Source of the DNA: Rhizobium sp. Q54
Lineage (GTDB): Bacteria; Bacteroidota; Bacteroidia; Flavobacteriales; Flavobacteriaceae
Length of the DNA stretch: 39,316 nt
Direction: 5' to 3'
Assembly (NCBI GenBank): GCA_943328505.2
Contig: CALQAH020000020.1
Coordinates: 1 to 39,316, forward strand
Under the pieces are notes generated by a model. It was given only the letters and a program-made list of their open reading frames with translations, was not told the origin of the DNA and made no database searches. Shown one piece after another: positions 16,897 through 25,346 of the stretch. A program made the position numbers and the translations under genes. Every line of letters starts with the position of its first letter. Position 1 is the stretch's first letter.

Positions 16897-16996
16897 AGCT
16901 ATCTCCTGCTATTCGTTGCAATCTTTTTTGAATTGAATTCCCTTTCGCTTCGCTATAGGGCAATCCAAAAAAGGATTTTCACTACTATCAGGGCTA
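16897..16996 (+). repeat. Dispersed inverted-arm element, copy 2
   Basis: The arms match copy 1 at 9271-9349 (CCTGCTATTCGTTGCAATC on the left, TATCAGGGCTA on the right), but the core differs: a second hairpin containing CCCT...AGGG with TCGCTTCGCT in its loop. A left A to T change against copy 1 is matched by a right T to A change, keeping the pair. It ends 10 bases before the ATG of the methyltransferase gene and so forms its leader. Confidence 0.8.
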
Positions 16997-17006
16997 AAAA
17001 ACAATT

Positions 17007-17531
17007 ATGTACGAGAAAACATTTCCTAACAAACGCTTTAAGCACACTCTAGAATTTTTACAAAAACACATCTCAACTTCTGAAACTATCTTTGATTTAG
17101 GAGTTCCCAATCCGTTTTCTAAAATCATGTCAGCAAATGGATATACCGTAAAAAACACAAAGGGCGAAGATTTAGACAACAATCAAACCGCTTTGCAAAA
17201 AGAAAGCTACACTGTTTTTACTGCTTTTGAAATATTCGAGCACTTACTGAATCCTTATACCATTTTAGAAAACGTAAAGTGTGATAAATTACTCATTTCA
17301 ATTCCTTTGCGTTTATGGTTTTCTCCTGCTTACCGCAGCAAAACCGATATGTGGGATCGCCATTATCATGAATTTGAAGATTGGCAATTGGATTGGCTTT
17401 TAGAAAAAACAGGTTGGAAAATAACTGCAAGAGAAAAATTCACACATCCAGTTAAGAAAATTGGATTTAGACCTTTGTTGCGCTATTTCACTCCGAGATA
17501 TTATATTGTTTTTGCTGAAAAAGTAAAATAA
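17007..17531 (+). CDS. Small SAM-methyltransferase-like protein (degenerate motif I)
   Basis: 174 aa. The fold can be read as a class I methyltransferase: a strand-loop IFDLGVPNPFSKIM replaces the usual GxGxG, an acidic strand end (KGEDLDNN) follows, then the motif AFEIFEHLLNPYTIL typical of methyltransferases next to glycan genes. The second half (RHYHEFEDWQLDWLLEKTGW) matches the post-catalytic helices. The poor glycine motif questions activity. The stop codon overlaps the start of the GT2 gene (TAATG), so the two are translationally coupled and probably act on the same glycan or lipid. Confidence 0.7.
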   Translation: MYEKTFPNKRFKHTLEFLQKHISTSETIFDLGVPNPFSKIMSANGYTVKNTKGEDLDNNQTALQKESYTVFTAFEIFEHLLNPYTILENVKCDKLLISIPLRLWFSPAYRSKTDMWDRHYHEFEDWQLDWLLEKTGWKITAREKFTHPVKKIGFRPLLRYFTPRYYIVFAEKVK

Positions 17532-18379
17532 TGAACTATTATATTGTCATTCCATCCCACAATGAAGAAGCGTTTATAGCGCTTACTTTACAATCGTTGG
17601 TAGCACAAACTGTTTTACCAACTAAAATTGTGGTGGTTAATGATAATTCTACCGATGCAACTGCAGCCATTGTAATGGAATTTACCAAAAACCATCCTTT
17701 TATCTCCTTAATAAACAAAACCTCCGATGCCATACATTTACCAGGAAGTAAAGTCATTCAAGCCTTTCAAAAAGGATTGGAAACTTTGGATGATAATTAC
17801 GATTTTATTGTAAAAGCTGATGCCGATTTGATTTTCACATCTAATTATTTTGAAATGATTATCCAACATTTTCAATCCGATGCAAAAATTGGAATGGTGG
17901 GCGGATTTGCTTACATCGAACAAAATGGCGATTGGATTTTAGAAAATCTAACTGATAAAGATCATATTCGTGGAGCTTTTAAAGCCTATCGAAAAGAATG
18001 TTTTGCTCAAATTGGCGGATTAAAACCTGCCATGGGATGGGACACTGTTGACGAATTGCTTTGTAAATTTTACAATTGGAAAGTTGTAACCGATGCTAGT
18101 TTGAAAGTAAAACACCTCAAACCAACGGGCGCCAACTATAACAAAACAGCACGTTACAAACAAGGGGAAGCCTTTTACACTTTAGGCTATGGCTTTCTCA
18201 TTACCACTATTGCATCTGCTAAATTAGCCATGATGAAGAAAAGACCACTCTTGTTTTTAGATTATATCCAAGGTTTTTGGAAAGCCAAATCAGAAAAAAA
18301 ACCACTTTTAGTTACTCCTGAACAAGCACGATTCATTAAAAATTACAGATTACAAAAGATGAAACAAAAATTGTTCTAA
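17531..18379 (+). CDS. Family 2 glycosyltransferase
   Basis: 282 aa. A GT-A domain at the N-terminus: IPSHNEEAFIALTLQSL, VVNDNSTDATA at about 36-46, and the metal site KADADLIFT near 97 (the DxD-type motif). GWDTVDELLC is a typical acceptor-site segment with the ED-like pair. No transmembrane anchor is evident. It starts inside the stop codon of the methyltransferase gene. Likely role: transfer of a sugar in a surface glycan or glycolipid; substrates unknown. Confidence 0.87.
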   Translation: MNYYIVIPSHNEEAFIALTLQSLVAQTVLPTKIVVVNDNSTDATAAIVMEFTKNHPFISLINKTSDAIHLPGSKVIQAFQKGLETLDDNYDFIVKADADLIFTSNYFEMIIQHFQSDAKIGMVGGFAYIEQNGDWILENLTDKDHIRGAFKAYRKECFAQIGGLKPAMGWDTVDELLCKFYNWKVVTDASLKVKHLKPTGANYNKTARYKQGEAFYTLGYGFLITTIASAKLAMMKKRPLLFLDYIQGFWKAKSEKKPLLVTPEQARFIKNYRLQKMKQKLF

Positions 18380-18433
18380 AGTAAAAACTCATAACTCACA
18401 ACTTATAACTATTTTTACCATTATTTTTATTCT

Positions 18434-19180
18434 ATGATGCTTGTCCGCTATTTATCACAAATAGGAAAATATTTTTTGATGTTGGCTGAAATTTTCAGGA
18501 AGCCTACAAAATGGTCCGTAATGCGTACTTTAATATTCAAAGAAATCGATGATTTAATTATTGATTCCCTAGGTATTGTTGCTTTCATTTCGTTCTTTGT
18601 AGGCGGTGTTGTAGCCATTCAAACCGCATTGAACCTAACCAATCCTTTAATTCCAAAATACCTCATCGGTTTTGCAACAAGACAGTCAATAATCTTAGAA
18701 TTTGCACCCACTTTTATTTCCATCATCATGGCAGGTAAAATGGGTTCCTTTATAACTTCAAGTATAGGAACCATGCGTGTTACCGAACAAATTGATGCGC
18801 TCGAAGTTATGGGCGTAAATTCTTTGAATTATTTAGTTTTTCCAAAAATCGTCGCACTACTACTCTATCCATTTGTAATTGGTATTGCCATGTTTCTGGG
18901 AATTTATGGTGGCTTTATCGCTAGTGTTTATGGAGGTTTTGGAAATAGTACTGATTTTATTAGCGGTCTTCAGATGGAATTCATTCCATTTCACATCACT
19001 TATGCGTTTATCAAGACCTTTATTTTTGCTTTAATTTTAGCAACAATTCCTTCCTTTCATGGGTATTATATGAAAGGTGGCGCACTCGAAGTGGGCAAAG
19101 CAAGTACCGTGTCCTTTGTTTGGACTTCTGTGACTATCATTTTGATGAATTATATATTAACGCAATTACTTTTAACCTAA
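18434..19180 (+). CDS. mlaE: MlaE-type ABC transporter permease
   Basis: 248 aa, with five to six membrane helices and the MlaE-family landmarks: GGVVAIQTALN in the first loop, EFAPTFISIIMAGKMGSFITSSIGTMRVTEQIDALEVMG in the centre, and GGALEVGKASTVSFVWTS near the C-terminus. It partners the ATPase encoded next (1-base overlap) to move phospholipid or other lipids between inner and outer membrane. The substrate-binding MCE protein (MlaD) is not in the window; in Bacteroidota it may be encoded directly elsewhere. The first of two adjacent ATGs is used here. Confidence 0.9.
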   Translation: MMLVRYLSQIGKYFLMLAEIFRKPTKWSVMRTLIFKEIDDLIIDSLGIVAFISFFVGGVVAIQTALNLTNPLIPKYLIGFATRQSIILEFAPTFISIIMAGKMGSFITSSIGTMRVTEQIDALEVMGVNSLNYLVFPKIVALLLYPFVIGIAMFLGIYGGFIASVYGGFGNSTDFISGLQMEFIPFHITYAFIKTFIFALILATIPSFHGYYMKGGALEVGKASTVSFVWTSVTIILMNYILTQLLLT

Positions 19181-19944
19181 TGATAGCGGTAAAAAATGTG
19201 GAAAAATCGTTTGGCGATACCAAAGTTTTAAAAGGTATTTCAACAGTTTTTGAAACTGGAAAGACCAATTTAATTATTGGACAAAGTGGTTCAGGAAAAA
19301 CTGTTTTATTGAAATCCTTATTAGGTATTCATACACCCGATAAAGGTACAATTTCATTTGATGGCAGAATATATTCAGAACTTAAAGATGCTGATCGTCG
19401 GGAATTGCGGACAGAAATTGGTATGGTTTTTCAAGGAGGTGCATTATTTGACAGTATGACCGTGGAAGAAAATATTGGTTTCCCTTTAAAAATGTTTACA
19501 AATAAAAGCGAAGCTGAAATTGCCGAGAGAGTGAATTTTGTAATTAACCGAGTCCAATTAGTCAATGCCAATCTCAAAAAACCATCTGAAATTTCTGGAG
19601 GAATGCAGAAACGAGTTGCTATTGCTCGAGCTATCGTTAACAATCCAAAGTACTTGTTTTGTGACGAACCCAATTCAGGTTTGGATCCAAAAACAGCCAT
19701 TGTTATTGATAATTTAATTAGTGAAATTACTACAGAATATAATATTACAACCGTCATCAATACTCACGACATGAACTCAGTAATGGAAATTGGCGAAAAA
19801 ATCATTTTCCTTAAAGAAGGGATTTTGGCTTGGGAAGGAACCAAAAAAGACATATTTAAAACCGATAATGAAGCTATTGTTGACTTTGTCTATTCCTCCA
19901 ATCTTTTCAAAAAAATTAGAAAGGCACAGAATAAAGAGGGGTAA
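19180..19944 (+). CDS. mlaF: MlaF-type ABC transporter ATP-binding protein
   Basis: 254 aa from the ATG at 19180, which overlaps the permease stop (TAATG). A longer frame upstream lies within the permease and is discarded. Walker A is GQSGSGKT at 34-41, the signature is ISGGMQKRVAIARA (Met in place of Gln, as in Mla/Ttg2A ATPases), Walker B is YLFCDEPNSGLDP, and the switch His is in INTHDM. It energises the lipid transporter formed with the preceding permease. Confidence 0.93.
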   Translation: MIAVKNVEKSFGDTKVLKGISTVFETGKTNLIIGQSGSGKTVLLKSLLGIHTPDKGTISFDGRIYSELKDADRRELRTEIGMVFQGGALFDSMTVEENIGFPLKMFTNKSEAEIAERVNFVINRVQLVNANLKKPSEISGGMQKRVAIARAIVNNPKYLFCDEPNSGLDPKTAIVIDNLISEITTEYNITTVINTHDMNSVMEIGEKIIFLKEGILAWEGTKKDIFKTDNEAIVDFVYSSNLFKKIRKAQNKEG

Positions 19945-19968
19945 AAAAGACGACGTGCGAGTTGACTT

Positions 19969-21030
19969 TTATAATTTATTTGCCATTGCCGTAATTCGTT
20001 TGATGTCCTGCTCTTTACTTTTTGGATAAATTAAAAGAATCCCTTCTTTATCTACAATAATATAATCGTGTAAACCATCGATAACAATTATTTTATCAGC
20101 ATCAGAACGCACAATATTATTAGAAGCATTTTCCATCACAACTTTAGCATTAATAATACCATTGTTGTTTTCATCTTTTTCTAATTTTTCATGAAGTTGC
20201 CCCCAAGTTCCTAAGTCATTCCAATCAAAAGTTGCGGGAAGTACAAATACGTTTTTGGCTTTTTCCATAACCGCATAATCAATAGAAACATTTTCGGCAA
20301 GTGCATAATTGGCATTTATAAAATCTTGTTCTAAAGGTGTATTGTAACTTTCCATCCCTCTTTTAAATAAAGCATCCATTTGAGGCTGAAATTTTTCAAA
20401 AGAGGCAATAATTGCTTTAACACTCCAAATAAAAATACCACCATTCCACAAAAAATTACCGCTATCCAAAAACGATTTTGCGGTTTCATAATCGGGTTTT
20501 TCTCGAAATTGATTTACTTTTTTTATTGGATTTGTATCCCTTTTATCATACTCAATATAGCCAAAACCAGTGTTTGGAAACGTAGGTTGAATTCCTAAAG
20601 TCATTAATGCATTTTCGTTTTGACAAAAATCAAAACATTGTTGCAAATTTCTTGTAAACGCGCCTTCATCTTCAATCCAATGATCACTTGGCGCTACCAC
20701 CATTACCGCATCGGGGTTTTCCTTTTGTATTTTTAAGGAAGCATATAAAATACAAGGTGCTGTGTTTCGCATGGCTGGTTCTAATAAAACCTGGGCTTGT
20801 TTCACCATGGGCAATTGCTCCAATACCAAATCATTGTATCGCTCATTGGTTAAAATCAGGATGTTTTCCACAGGAATTAACTTTGCCAAGCGACTAAACG
20901 TTTTTTGTATCAAAGTATCACCCGAACCTAACATATCGTGAAATTGTTTCGGAAAATCGGTGGTACTAACTGGCCAAAATCGGGAACCAACGCCACCGGC
21001 CATTAATATTGCGTAGTAATTTTTATTCAT
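19969..21030 (-). CDS. manC: Mannose-1-phosphate guanylyltransferase
   Basis: 353 aa, a single nucleotidyltransferase domain without the C-terminal isomerase domain of bifunctional enzymes. The pyrophosphorylase motif AGGVGSRFWP is at 11-20, the VVAPSDHWIEDE block near 110, and FREKPDYETAKSFL, the conserved sugar-phosphate site, in the middle. It forms GDP-mannose from mannose-1-phosphate and GTP for surface glycans and GDP-fucose. Last gene of the minus-strand run. Its start is preceded by CTTTGNNN octamers. Convergent with mlaF, 24 bp away, with no visible terminator between them. Confidence 0.93.
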   Translation of the reverse strand: MNKNYYAILMAGGVGSRFWPVSTTDFPKQFHDMLGSGDTLIQKTFSRLAKLIPVENILILTNERYNDLVLEQLPMVKQAQVLLEPAMRNTAPCILYASLKIQKENPDAVMVVAPSDHWIEDEGAFTRNLQQCFDFCQNENALMTLGIQPTFPNTGFGYIEYDKRDTNPIKKVNQFREKPDYETAKSFLDSGNFLWNGGIFIWSVKAIIASFEKFQPQMDALFKRGMESYNTPLEQDFINANYALAENVSIDYAVMEKAKNVFVLPATFDWNDLGTWGQLHEKLEKDENNNGIINAKVVMENASNNIVRSDADKIIVIDGLHDYIIVDKEGILLIYPKSKEQDIKRITAMANKL

Positions 21031-21041
21031 TTTCTTTAGAG

Positions 21042-21073
21042 TTGCAAAGTCGCAAAGTTACAAAGTTAAAAAG
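21042..21073 (-). repeat. CTTTGNNN octamer array before manC
   Basis: On the minus strand the array reads CTTTTTAA, CTTTGTAA, CTTTGCGA, CTTTGCAA and ends 11 bases before the manC ATG. The same octamer class, in the same sense orientation, precedes the M3 peptidase at 9382-9405. Confidence 0.75.
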
Positions 21074-21084
21074 TGTTTTGTAGC

Positions 21085-21687
21085 TTAACCTGGTAAATTT
21101 TCAACCTCAGCATTAGCATTAAACAAATATAACTTACCCGTTTTTATTTCTAAACATTCATAGCGTTTGACTCTCAATCCATTTTTTCTAAATATTTTTC
21201 CGTTTTTTATTCGGAACAGACTTCCTGTTGGAAGTTCATGAATGAAAAGAATATCGGGTTTTCTTTCGTCGAATTGTTTTAAAGCATAGGCCAAACGAGC
21301 ATCAGTATCGCTACTGGCGGTTGGATTTCTAAAATGATTGGCTACTAAGGGTAACACCGAATGGGGAAATATTTCTGGGCGAATAAAAGGCACCATCAAT
21401 CGTTGAAAGGTTAATTTCCATTCATTGCCATGAGGTTTTATCATCCGACCATATTTTTCAAATGCAGCTAAATGAGCAATTTCATGTACTAGAGTAATTA
21501 GAAAACGATATTTATTTAAATTGGCATTTACTGTGATTTCGTGTTTCCCATTGATAGCTTTGCGATAATCACCATGACGTGTTTGACGTTCGTTGACGAT
21601 TTTTAAATGCACACTATTGCTTTTGATTAATTCAAAAACAGATACAACAGCATGCTCGGGCAAATATTTAGAAAGGACTTCGCTCAA
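21085..21687 (-). CDS. SprT-like zinc metallopeptidase domain protein
   Basis: 200 aa. HEIAH at 68-72 plus H86 (IKPHGNEWK) form the zinc site of the SprT/Spartan family. HGDYR before it and the following FQRLMVPF are typical of the Bacteroidota version. The C-terminal 70 residues have the small beta-ribbon (GSLFRIKNGKIFRKNGLRVKRYEC) without the four cysteines of a zinc ribbon. The function in bacteria is not settled; eukaryotic relatives cleave DNA-crosslinked proteins. The start is a TTG only 3 bases beyond the SDR stop; no ATG is available, since an in-frame stop precedes it. Confidence 0.85.
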   Translation of the reverse strand: MSEVLSKYLPEHAVVSVFELIKSNSVHLKIVNERQTRHGDYRKAINGKHEITVNANLNKYRFLITLVHEIAHLAAFEKYGRMIKPHGNEWKLTFQRLMVPFIRPEIFPHSVLPLVANHFRNPTASSDTDARLAYALKQFDERKPDILFIHELPTGSLFRIKNGKIFRKNGLRVKRYECLEIKTGKLYLFNANAEVENLPG

Positions 21688-21690
21688 AGG

Positions 21691-22368
21691 TTATGGCGTT
21701 GAAGATGAAACCTGAATTATTTTTCCATTATGAAATTTATTTCCTGTAAGCGAAAAATTAAAGATATACTCCGCCATTTCTTGGGCAGAAATTGGAGCTT
21801 CATAACCCGGAAAAGCTTCGTTTAACATTTCGGTATTGACAGCTCCAAGTGCTAACACATTGAATGCTATGCCTTGCTCTTTATACTCTTCTGCTAAAAG
21901 TTCTGAAAGCGTGATTACTGCACCTTTACTGGAACTATACGCCGAAAGTCCGGCAAACTTCATACTTCCTTGAATCCCGCCCATAGAGCTAATAGAAACC
22001 ACATGGCTTCCATTTTGCAAATACGGTAAACAAACTCGAGTGAGATTGGCAACACCAAAAACATTGACTTTATAGACGTTTTCAAAATCCTCTTGTGTAG
22101 TTTGAGCAAAGGGTTTGTTTATCAATCTTCCTGCATTATGAATGATGATATCTACATTTTTCCACGTTTGAGAAAGAAAATTTTGAACTTGAATCAAATC
22201 ATCTTCTATTGCTAAATCAATCGAAAGTGAAGTGATGTTTTGATTTCCAAGAAACCCTTGTGGTATTTTTCTAGAAATTGCTAGCACATGATGTCCTGCA
22301 TTAGCAAATTGTAAAGCGAGTTCGTAACCAATTCCGCGAGATGTTCCGGTGATGATGATGTTCTTCAT
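21691..22368 (-). CDS. Short-chain dehydrogenase/reductase
   Basis: 225 aa. A classical SDR: cofactor loop TGTSRGIG at 7-14, NAG at 78-80, and catalytic YSSSK with Y144 and K148, preceded by a serine at 127/128. The residues after the second strand (SRK) would suit NADP(H). The substrate cannot be told. It lies tightly between the LysE-like gene and the SprT-like gene (3-bp gap downstream). Confidence 0.9.
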   Translation of the reverse strand: MKNIIITGTSRGIGYELALQFANAGHHVLAISRKIPQGFLGNQNITSLSIDLAIEDDLIQVQNFLSQTWKNVDIIIHNAGRLINKPFAQTTQEDFENVYKVNVFGVANLTRVCLPYLQNGSHVVSISSMGGIQGSMKFAGLSAYSSSKGAVITLSELLAEEYKEQGIAFNVLALGAVNTEMLNEAFPGYEAPISAQEMAEYIFNFSLTGNKFHNGKIIQVSSSTP

Positions 22369-22414
22369 TTGAATTTATATTGTCGTAAAGATACTAAAAG
22401 TGCAGCATTGAAAA

Positions 22415-23056
22415 CTATTTGAAATATTTCTTGTAAAACTTAAATCCTTGAAAAATTCCCAATCCAATAAATACTAATGGAATAATAGCCTTCATTAAAT
22501 ACTTCGCTAAAAAATCCGTTTGATTAGTAAAGTAATTTAAAGATAAAATTAAAACCAACATCCCAAAAAATGTTCCTGCAACGGTTCCCATAACATAAAA
22601 ATATTTTCTGTTGCCGCTAATTTCAATGTGCTTTCCGTTTAACACATAGAGATTCCAACTGGTCCAAAATGGAATTTGAATAAAGTTTAAACAACTTAAA
22701 ACAACGCCAGTAGTGAAAGTTCCCAAATACCCAAAGTGGGAAAACTCATTACCTTGGTTACCATTTTTGGTAGCACTAGCATAAAAAATATAAGCCAAGA
22801 CAAACATGAAAATCACCGAAAATCCTTCAATGTATTTAGTTAGTTTTTTATTAGACGCTAATTTATTGGCGAAGATTAAAGTAAAAAAAATTACAAAAAA
22901 CTCGATGCAGATAACACCTAATAGATAACAAATTGTAATTAATAAACCTCTCTGATTATAAATATCAAAGCCAACCACATTTAAGTATCCCAAAGGGATA
23001 GAACCAATGAAGCTAATTAAAAAGCCAAGGAATATATTTTTGAGATTTTGTATCAA
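22415..23056 (-). CDS. LysE/RhtB-like membrane transporter
   Basis: 213 aa, six hydrophobic segments with the LysE-type start FLGFLISFIGSIPLGYLNV. The loop between segments 3 and 4 (SATKNGNQGNEFSHFGY) is polar. Relatives export amino acids, but this branch in Bacteroidota is uncharacterised. The start is TTG at 23056, overlapping the stop of the ATP-grasp gene (TTGA), so the two are translationally coupled. Confidence 0.72.
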   Translation of the reverse strand: MIQNLKNIFLGFLISFIGSIPLGYLNVVGFDIYNQRGLLITICYLLGVICIEFFVIFFTLIFANKLASNKKLTKYIEGFSVIFMFVLAYIFYASATKNGNQGNEFSHFGYLGTFTTGVVLSCLNFIQIPFWTSWNLYVLNGKHIEISGNRKYFYVMGTVAGTFFGMLVLILSLNYFTNQTDFLAKYLMKAIIPLVFIGLGIFQGFKFYKKYFK

Positions 23057-24087
23057 AAATTAACAATTTTATTACTTTGTTCCAAATGCAATCGGTATTG
23101 TTCCATACCTGCTTTGTGCGAAAGATACGGAAATCCGCGTTGGTGATTGGCAACGCTAATTTTGTACATATAAGTAATGTGTCGTGCCAATTCTTTCCAT
23201 GCAAAAAACAAGGAATGTTTTGGGTCGTAAATGTGCGTTGGCTCACTCGCTGCTCCATTTAATTCTACAATGGAGAAATTTTTACCTTGTTCCAATTCCT
23301 CCCAAGTAGTATACATCACATCCATTCTTCCAAAATAAAACTCCGGAATTTGCAAACACATCGCGTCAATTACTTTTGTTAATTGAGTAGAAATTAAATG
23401 GCTATAATCTAGAAATTTAGCACCACGAGCATGATTGCCATAAGGTACTAAATTGCGTTTTTCGCCTTTAGCTAAAATAGTTTTGAGTTGACTGCCATAT
23501 TCTTTTTCTAATGCTTTTAGTTGAAATTCATATCTTGGATTAGTTTTTAGTAATTCTTCGATAGTAGAAAAACCATCACCTTCAACAATTAGGAATTCTT
23601 TAGCTACAATTCCAGTAATTCTTCCATGCGCTTCATTAGGAAAACGAACATAAAAAATACCAACTTCGTTTTCGTAAGGAATCAAATCCTGTACTAAATA
23701 ATCGAAATTGGCTTTATTGTGATACGCTTCTAATTCATCTAATGTATGGATTTTCTTTACCGCAGAACCACGCAAACCAATATCAGGTTTTACTATAAAA
23801 GGAATTTTTATTGCGGAAGATTCAAAAATTGATATAACATCTTCAAAAGGAATTTCCTCTTTCACAAATTTCGTCTTAGGATAATATTTTTGAGGAATTA
23901 AATCATAAATCTCAATTTTGCTATCCATTACAAAACCTCCGTTTTTCATGGTTGGATTAGAAGCATTAAAAAAGAAAATTGTCCTTGCTTTTAAGGCATA
24001 AAAAGCCCATAAAAAATAAATTGGAATATAAACAATTTGAAATGGCCAGTATTCCCAATGGAAAAGTTTGTGGAAAAATAGTTTCAA
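23053..24087 (-). CDS. Membrane-anchored ATP-grasp domain protein of unknown function
   Basis: 344 aa. The N-terminus carries one or two membrane segments (FQIVYIPIYFLWAFYALKA, then FFFNASNPTMKNGGFVMDS). An ATP-grasp domain follows: KPDIGLRGSAVKKI at about 110-123 is the ATP-lid and lysine region, LVQDLIPYENEVGIFYVRFP sits at the nucleotide site, and RMDVMYTTWEELEQG ... FSIVELNGAASEPTHIYDP carries the metal-binding Glu/Asn. The ATP-grasp fold joins a carboxylate to an amine or thiol. The substrate is unknown; the D-Ala-D-Ala-ligase-like label often given is only fold-level. The TTG start is 10 bases beyond the NRDE stop. Coupling to a LysE-like exporter suggests that the product is exported (inference). 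Confidence 0.72.
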   Translation of the reverse strand: MKLFFHKLFHWEYWPFQIVYIPIYFLWAFYALKARTIFFFNASNPTMKNGGFVMDSKIEIYDLIPQKYYPKTKFVKEEIPFEDVISIFESSAIKIPFIVKPDIGLRGSAVKKIHTLDELEAYHNKANFDYLVQDLIPYENEVGIFYVRFPNEAHGRITGIVAKEFLIVEGDGFSTIEELLKTNPRYEFQLKALEKEYGSQLKTILAKGEKRNLVPYGNHARGAKFLDYSHLISTQLTKVIDAMCLQIPEFYFGRMDVMYTTWEELEQGKNFSIVELNGAASEPTHIYDPKHSLFFAWKELARHITYMYKISVANHQRGFPYLSHKAGMEQYRLHLEQSNKIVNF

Positions 24088-24097
24088 TGAATCTGAA

Positions 24098-24838
24098 TTA
24101 AATTACAATAAACGAATTGCTAAAATCGTGTTTATTTATCAAATCATGATGAAATAACTCCACTTTATTTTTATCAATTACGGTTTGAGTAATACTTAAG
24201 GTTTTCATTAGATCACCTCTATTAATTACCAATCCATGTTCTTCATTTTTTTCTTCGGTGTAGCGATGAAAATTGAACAATTCGGTTTGGGTAACTTCAG
24301 GTTTAGCTCCGCTCAGTTCGGCTGCGCATCGGGTAGTATCTAGAAATGTTGTAAACCAATGGGCTCTTTTTTCTCGAATTGCTGTCGGATATAGAGTGGA
24401 TGAAGACCAAATATGGTTTTGATTTGGATCTAATTCTAAAACATTTTTTTCAGCACCATTCCAACGCAATTGATACAATTTATAATTTTCAAAAAGCACT
24501 AAAGTGAAAGGTTCTATTCGGTCTAAATCTATCGTTTGCCAGGCATTAAATGGCGAAGAACTTCCAATAATATCGAGAACAATTAAGCCTCTACTTTTAT
24601 CATAGTTTCCAGTAACAATATGTTTTTCTTCGGCACCATTAAGTAGCACCAACACATTGGAATATTCATCAACAGCATACCAAGTTCCTCCCGATTTCTG
24701 GTCTTTGGGAAACATAATTTTTTTGTTGTTGATAAGGTAATTTTTTGGTTCAATGGCTTGAGGCCGAATTACTTTTTCATCGCGATTAGATGTAATGATA
24801 ATTTTTCCATTGGCATTTACAAAACTTACTGTGCACAT
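24098..24838 (-). CDS. NRDE family protein (TANGO2-like)
   Basis: 246 aa. Begins MCTVSF with the invariant Cys2 and the motif NRDE at 18-21, the family's defining feature, followed by GGTWYAVDEYSNVLVLLNG. The fold is that of N-terminal nucleophile hydrolases, but no substrate is established; eukaryotic TANGO2 is linked to haem or lipid handling. Overlaps the end of the DinB-like gene by 13 bases, so the two are co-translated. Confidence 0.9.
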   Translation of the reverse strand: MCTVSFVNANGKIIITSNRDEKVIRPQAIEPKNYLINNKKIMFPKDQKSGGTWYAVDEYSNVLVLLNGAEEKHIVTGNYDKSRGLIVLDIIGSSSPFNAWQTIDLDRIEPFTLVLFENYKLYQLRWNGAEKNVLELDPNQNHIWSSSTLYPTAIREKRAHWFTTFLDTTRCAAELSGAKPEVTQTELFNFHRYTEEKNEEHGLVINRGDLMKTLSITQTVIDKNKVELFHHDLINKHDFSNSFIVI

Positions 24839-25314
24839 TGTTTTTTATATTCAATGGTAGAACGAGCTACTCCAAAGTTTTCATCAATTTGAATGTGATC
24901 CATTTGCAAAATTGCCACTTTTATTAACGCTTGATGATGAATACAGTGCTCCAGGTTGTAGAGTAGTTCACGATTGTAATTACTGTCAATTAGTAATTCT
25001 TCACCATCTACAATTTGTTGCAACTGAAGATTTTTATTGGGTTTGTCTAATTGGTTTAAAACAGTTTCGATAGCCTCTTTAGCGAAGGATATATTGGTTT
25101 GAATAAGATAATCTCTTTTTCGAGCATCGTAATTAATAATTCCACCTTCATACTGTTTCTCAACACATTGAAACATTTCAATAATGTGACGTGTATGTTC
25201 ACCAATTGTTGCATTACTAAGACCAAAACAAGGGTTTGTATAATCGCTATCGGTAAATTGCGTCAGTAAATCAGACAACTCGTTTAAAGTTTTATGTATA
25301 GATGGTATTAACAT
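24826..25314 (-). CDS. DinB-like four-helix-bundle protein
   Basis: 162 aa. The pattern of a DinB/YfiT metal-binding bundle is visible: GEHTRHIIEM (first His pair) and EHCIHHQALIK (second). These enzymes are often thiol-dependent transferases, but many are uncharacterised. It overlaps the following NRDE gene by 13 bases. Starts at ATG 25314. Confidence 0.78.
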   Translation of the reverse strand: MLIPSIHKTLNELSDLLTQFTDSDYTNPCFGLSNATIGEHTRHIIEMFQCVEKQYEGGIINYDARKRDYLIQTNISFAKEAIETVLNQLDKPNKNLQLQQIVDGEELLIDSNYNRELLYNLEHCIHHQALIKVAILQMDHIQIDENFGVARSTIEYKKQCAQ

Positions 25315-25346
25315 ATAAATTATTTTTAAAAAGTATATTAGTACTA

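Noticed and set aside
24085..24105. NRDE and ATP-grasp as one readthrough protein
   Set aside because: They are in different frames; NRDE ends at 24098 and the ATP-grasp frame has its own stop at 24103-24105 upstream of its TTG.
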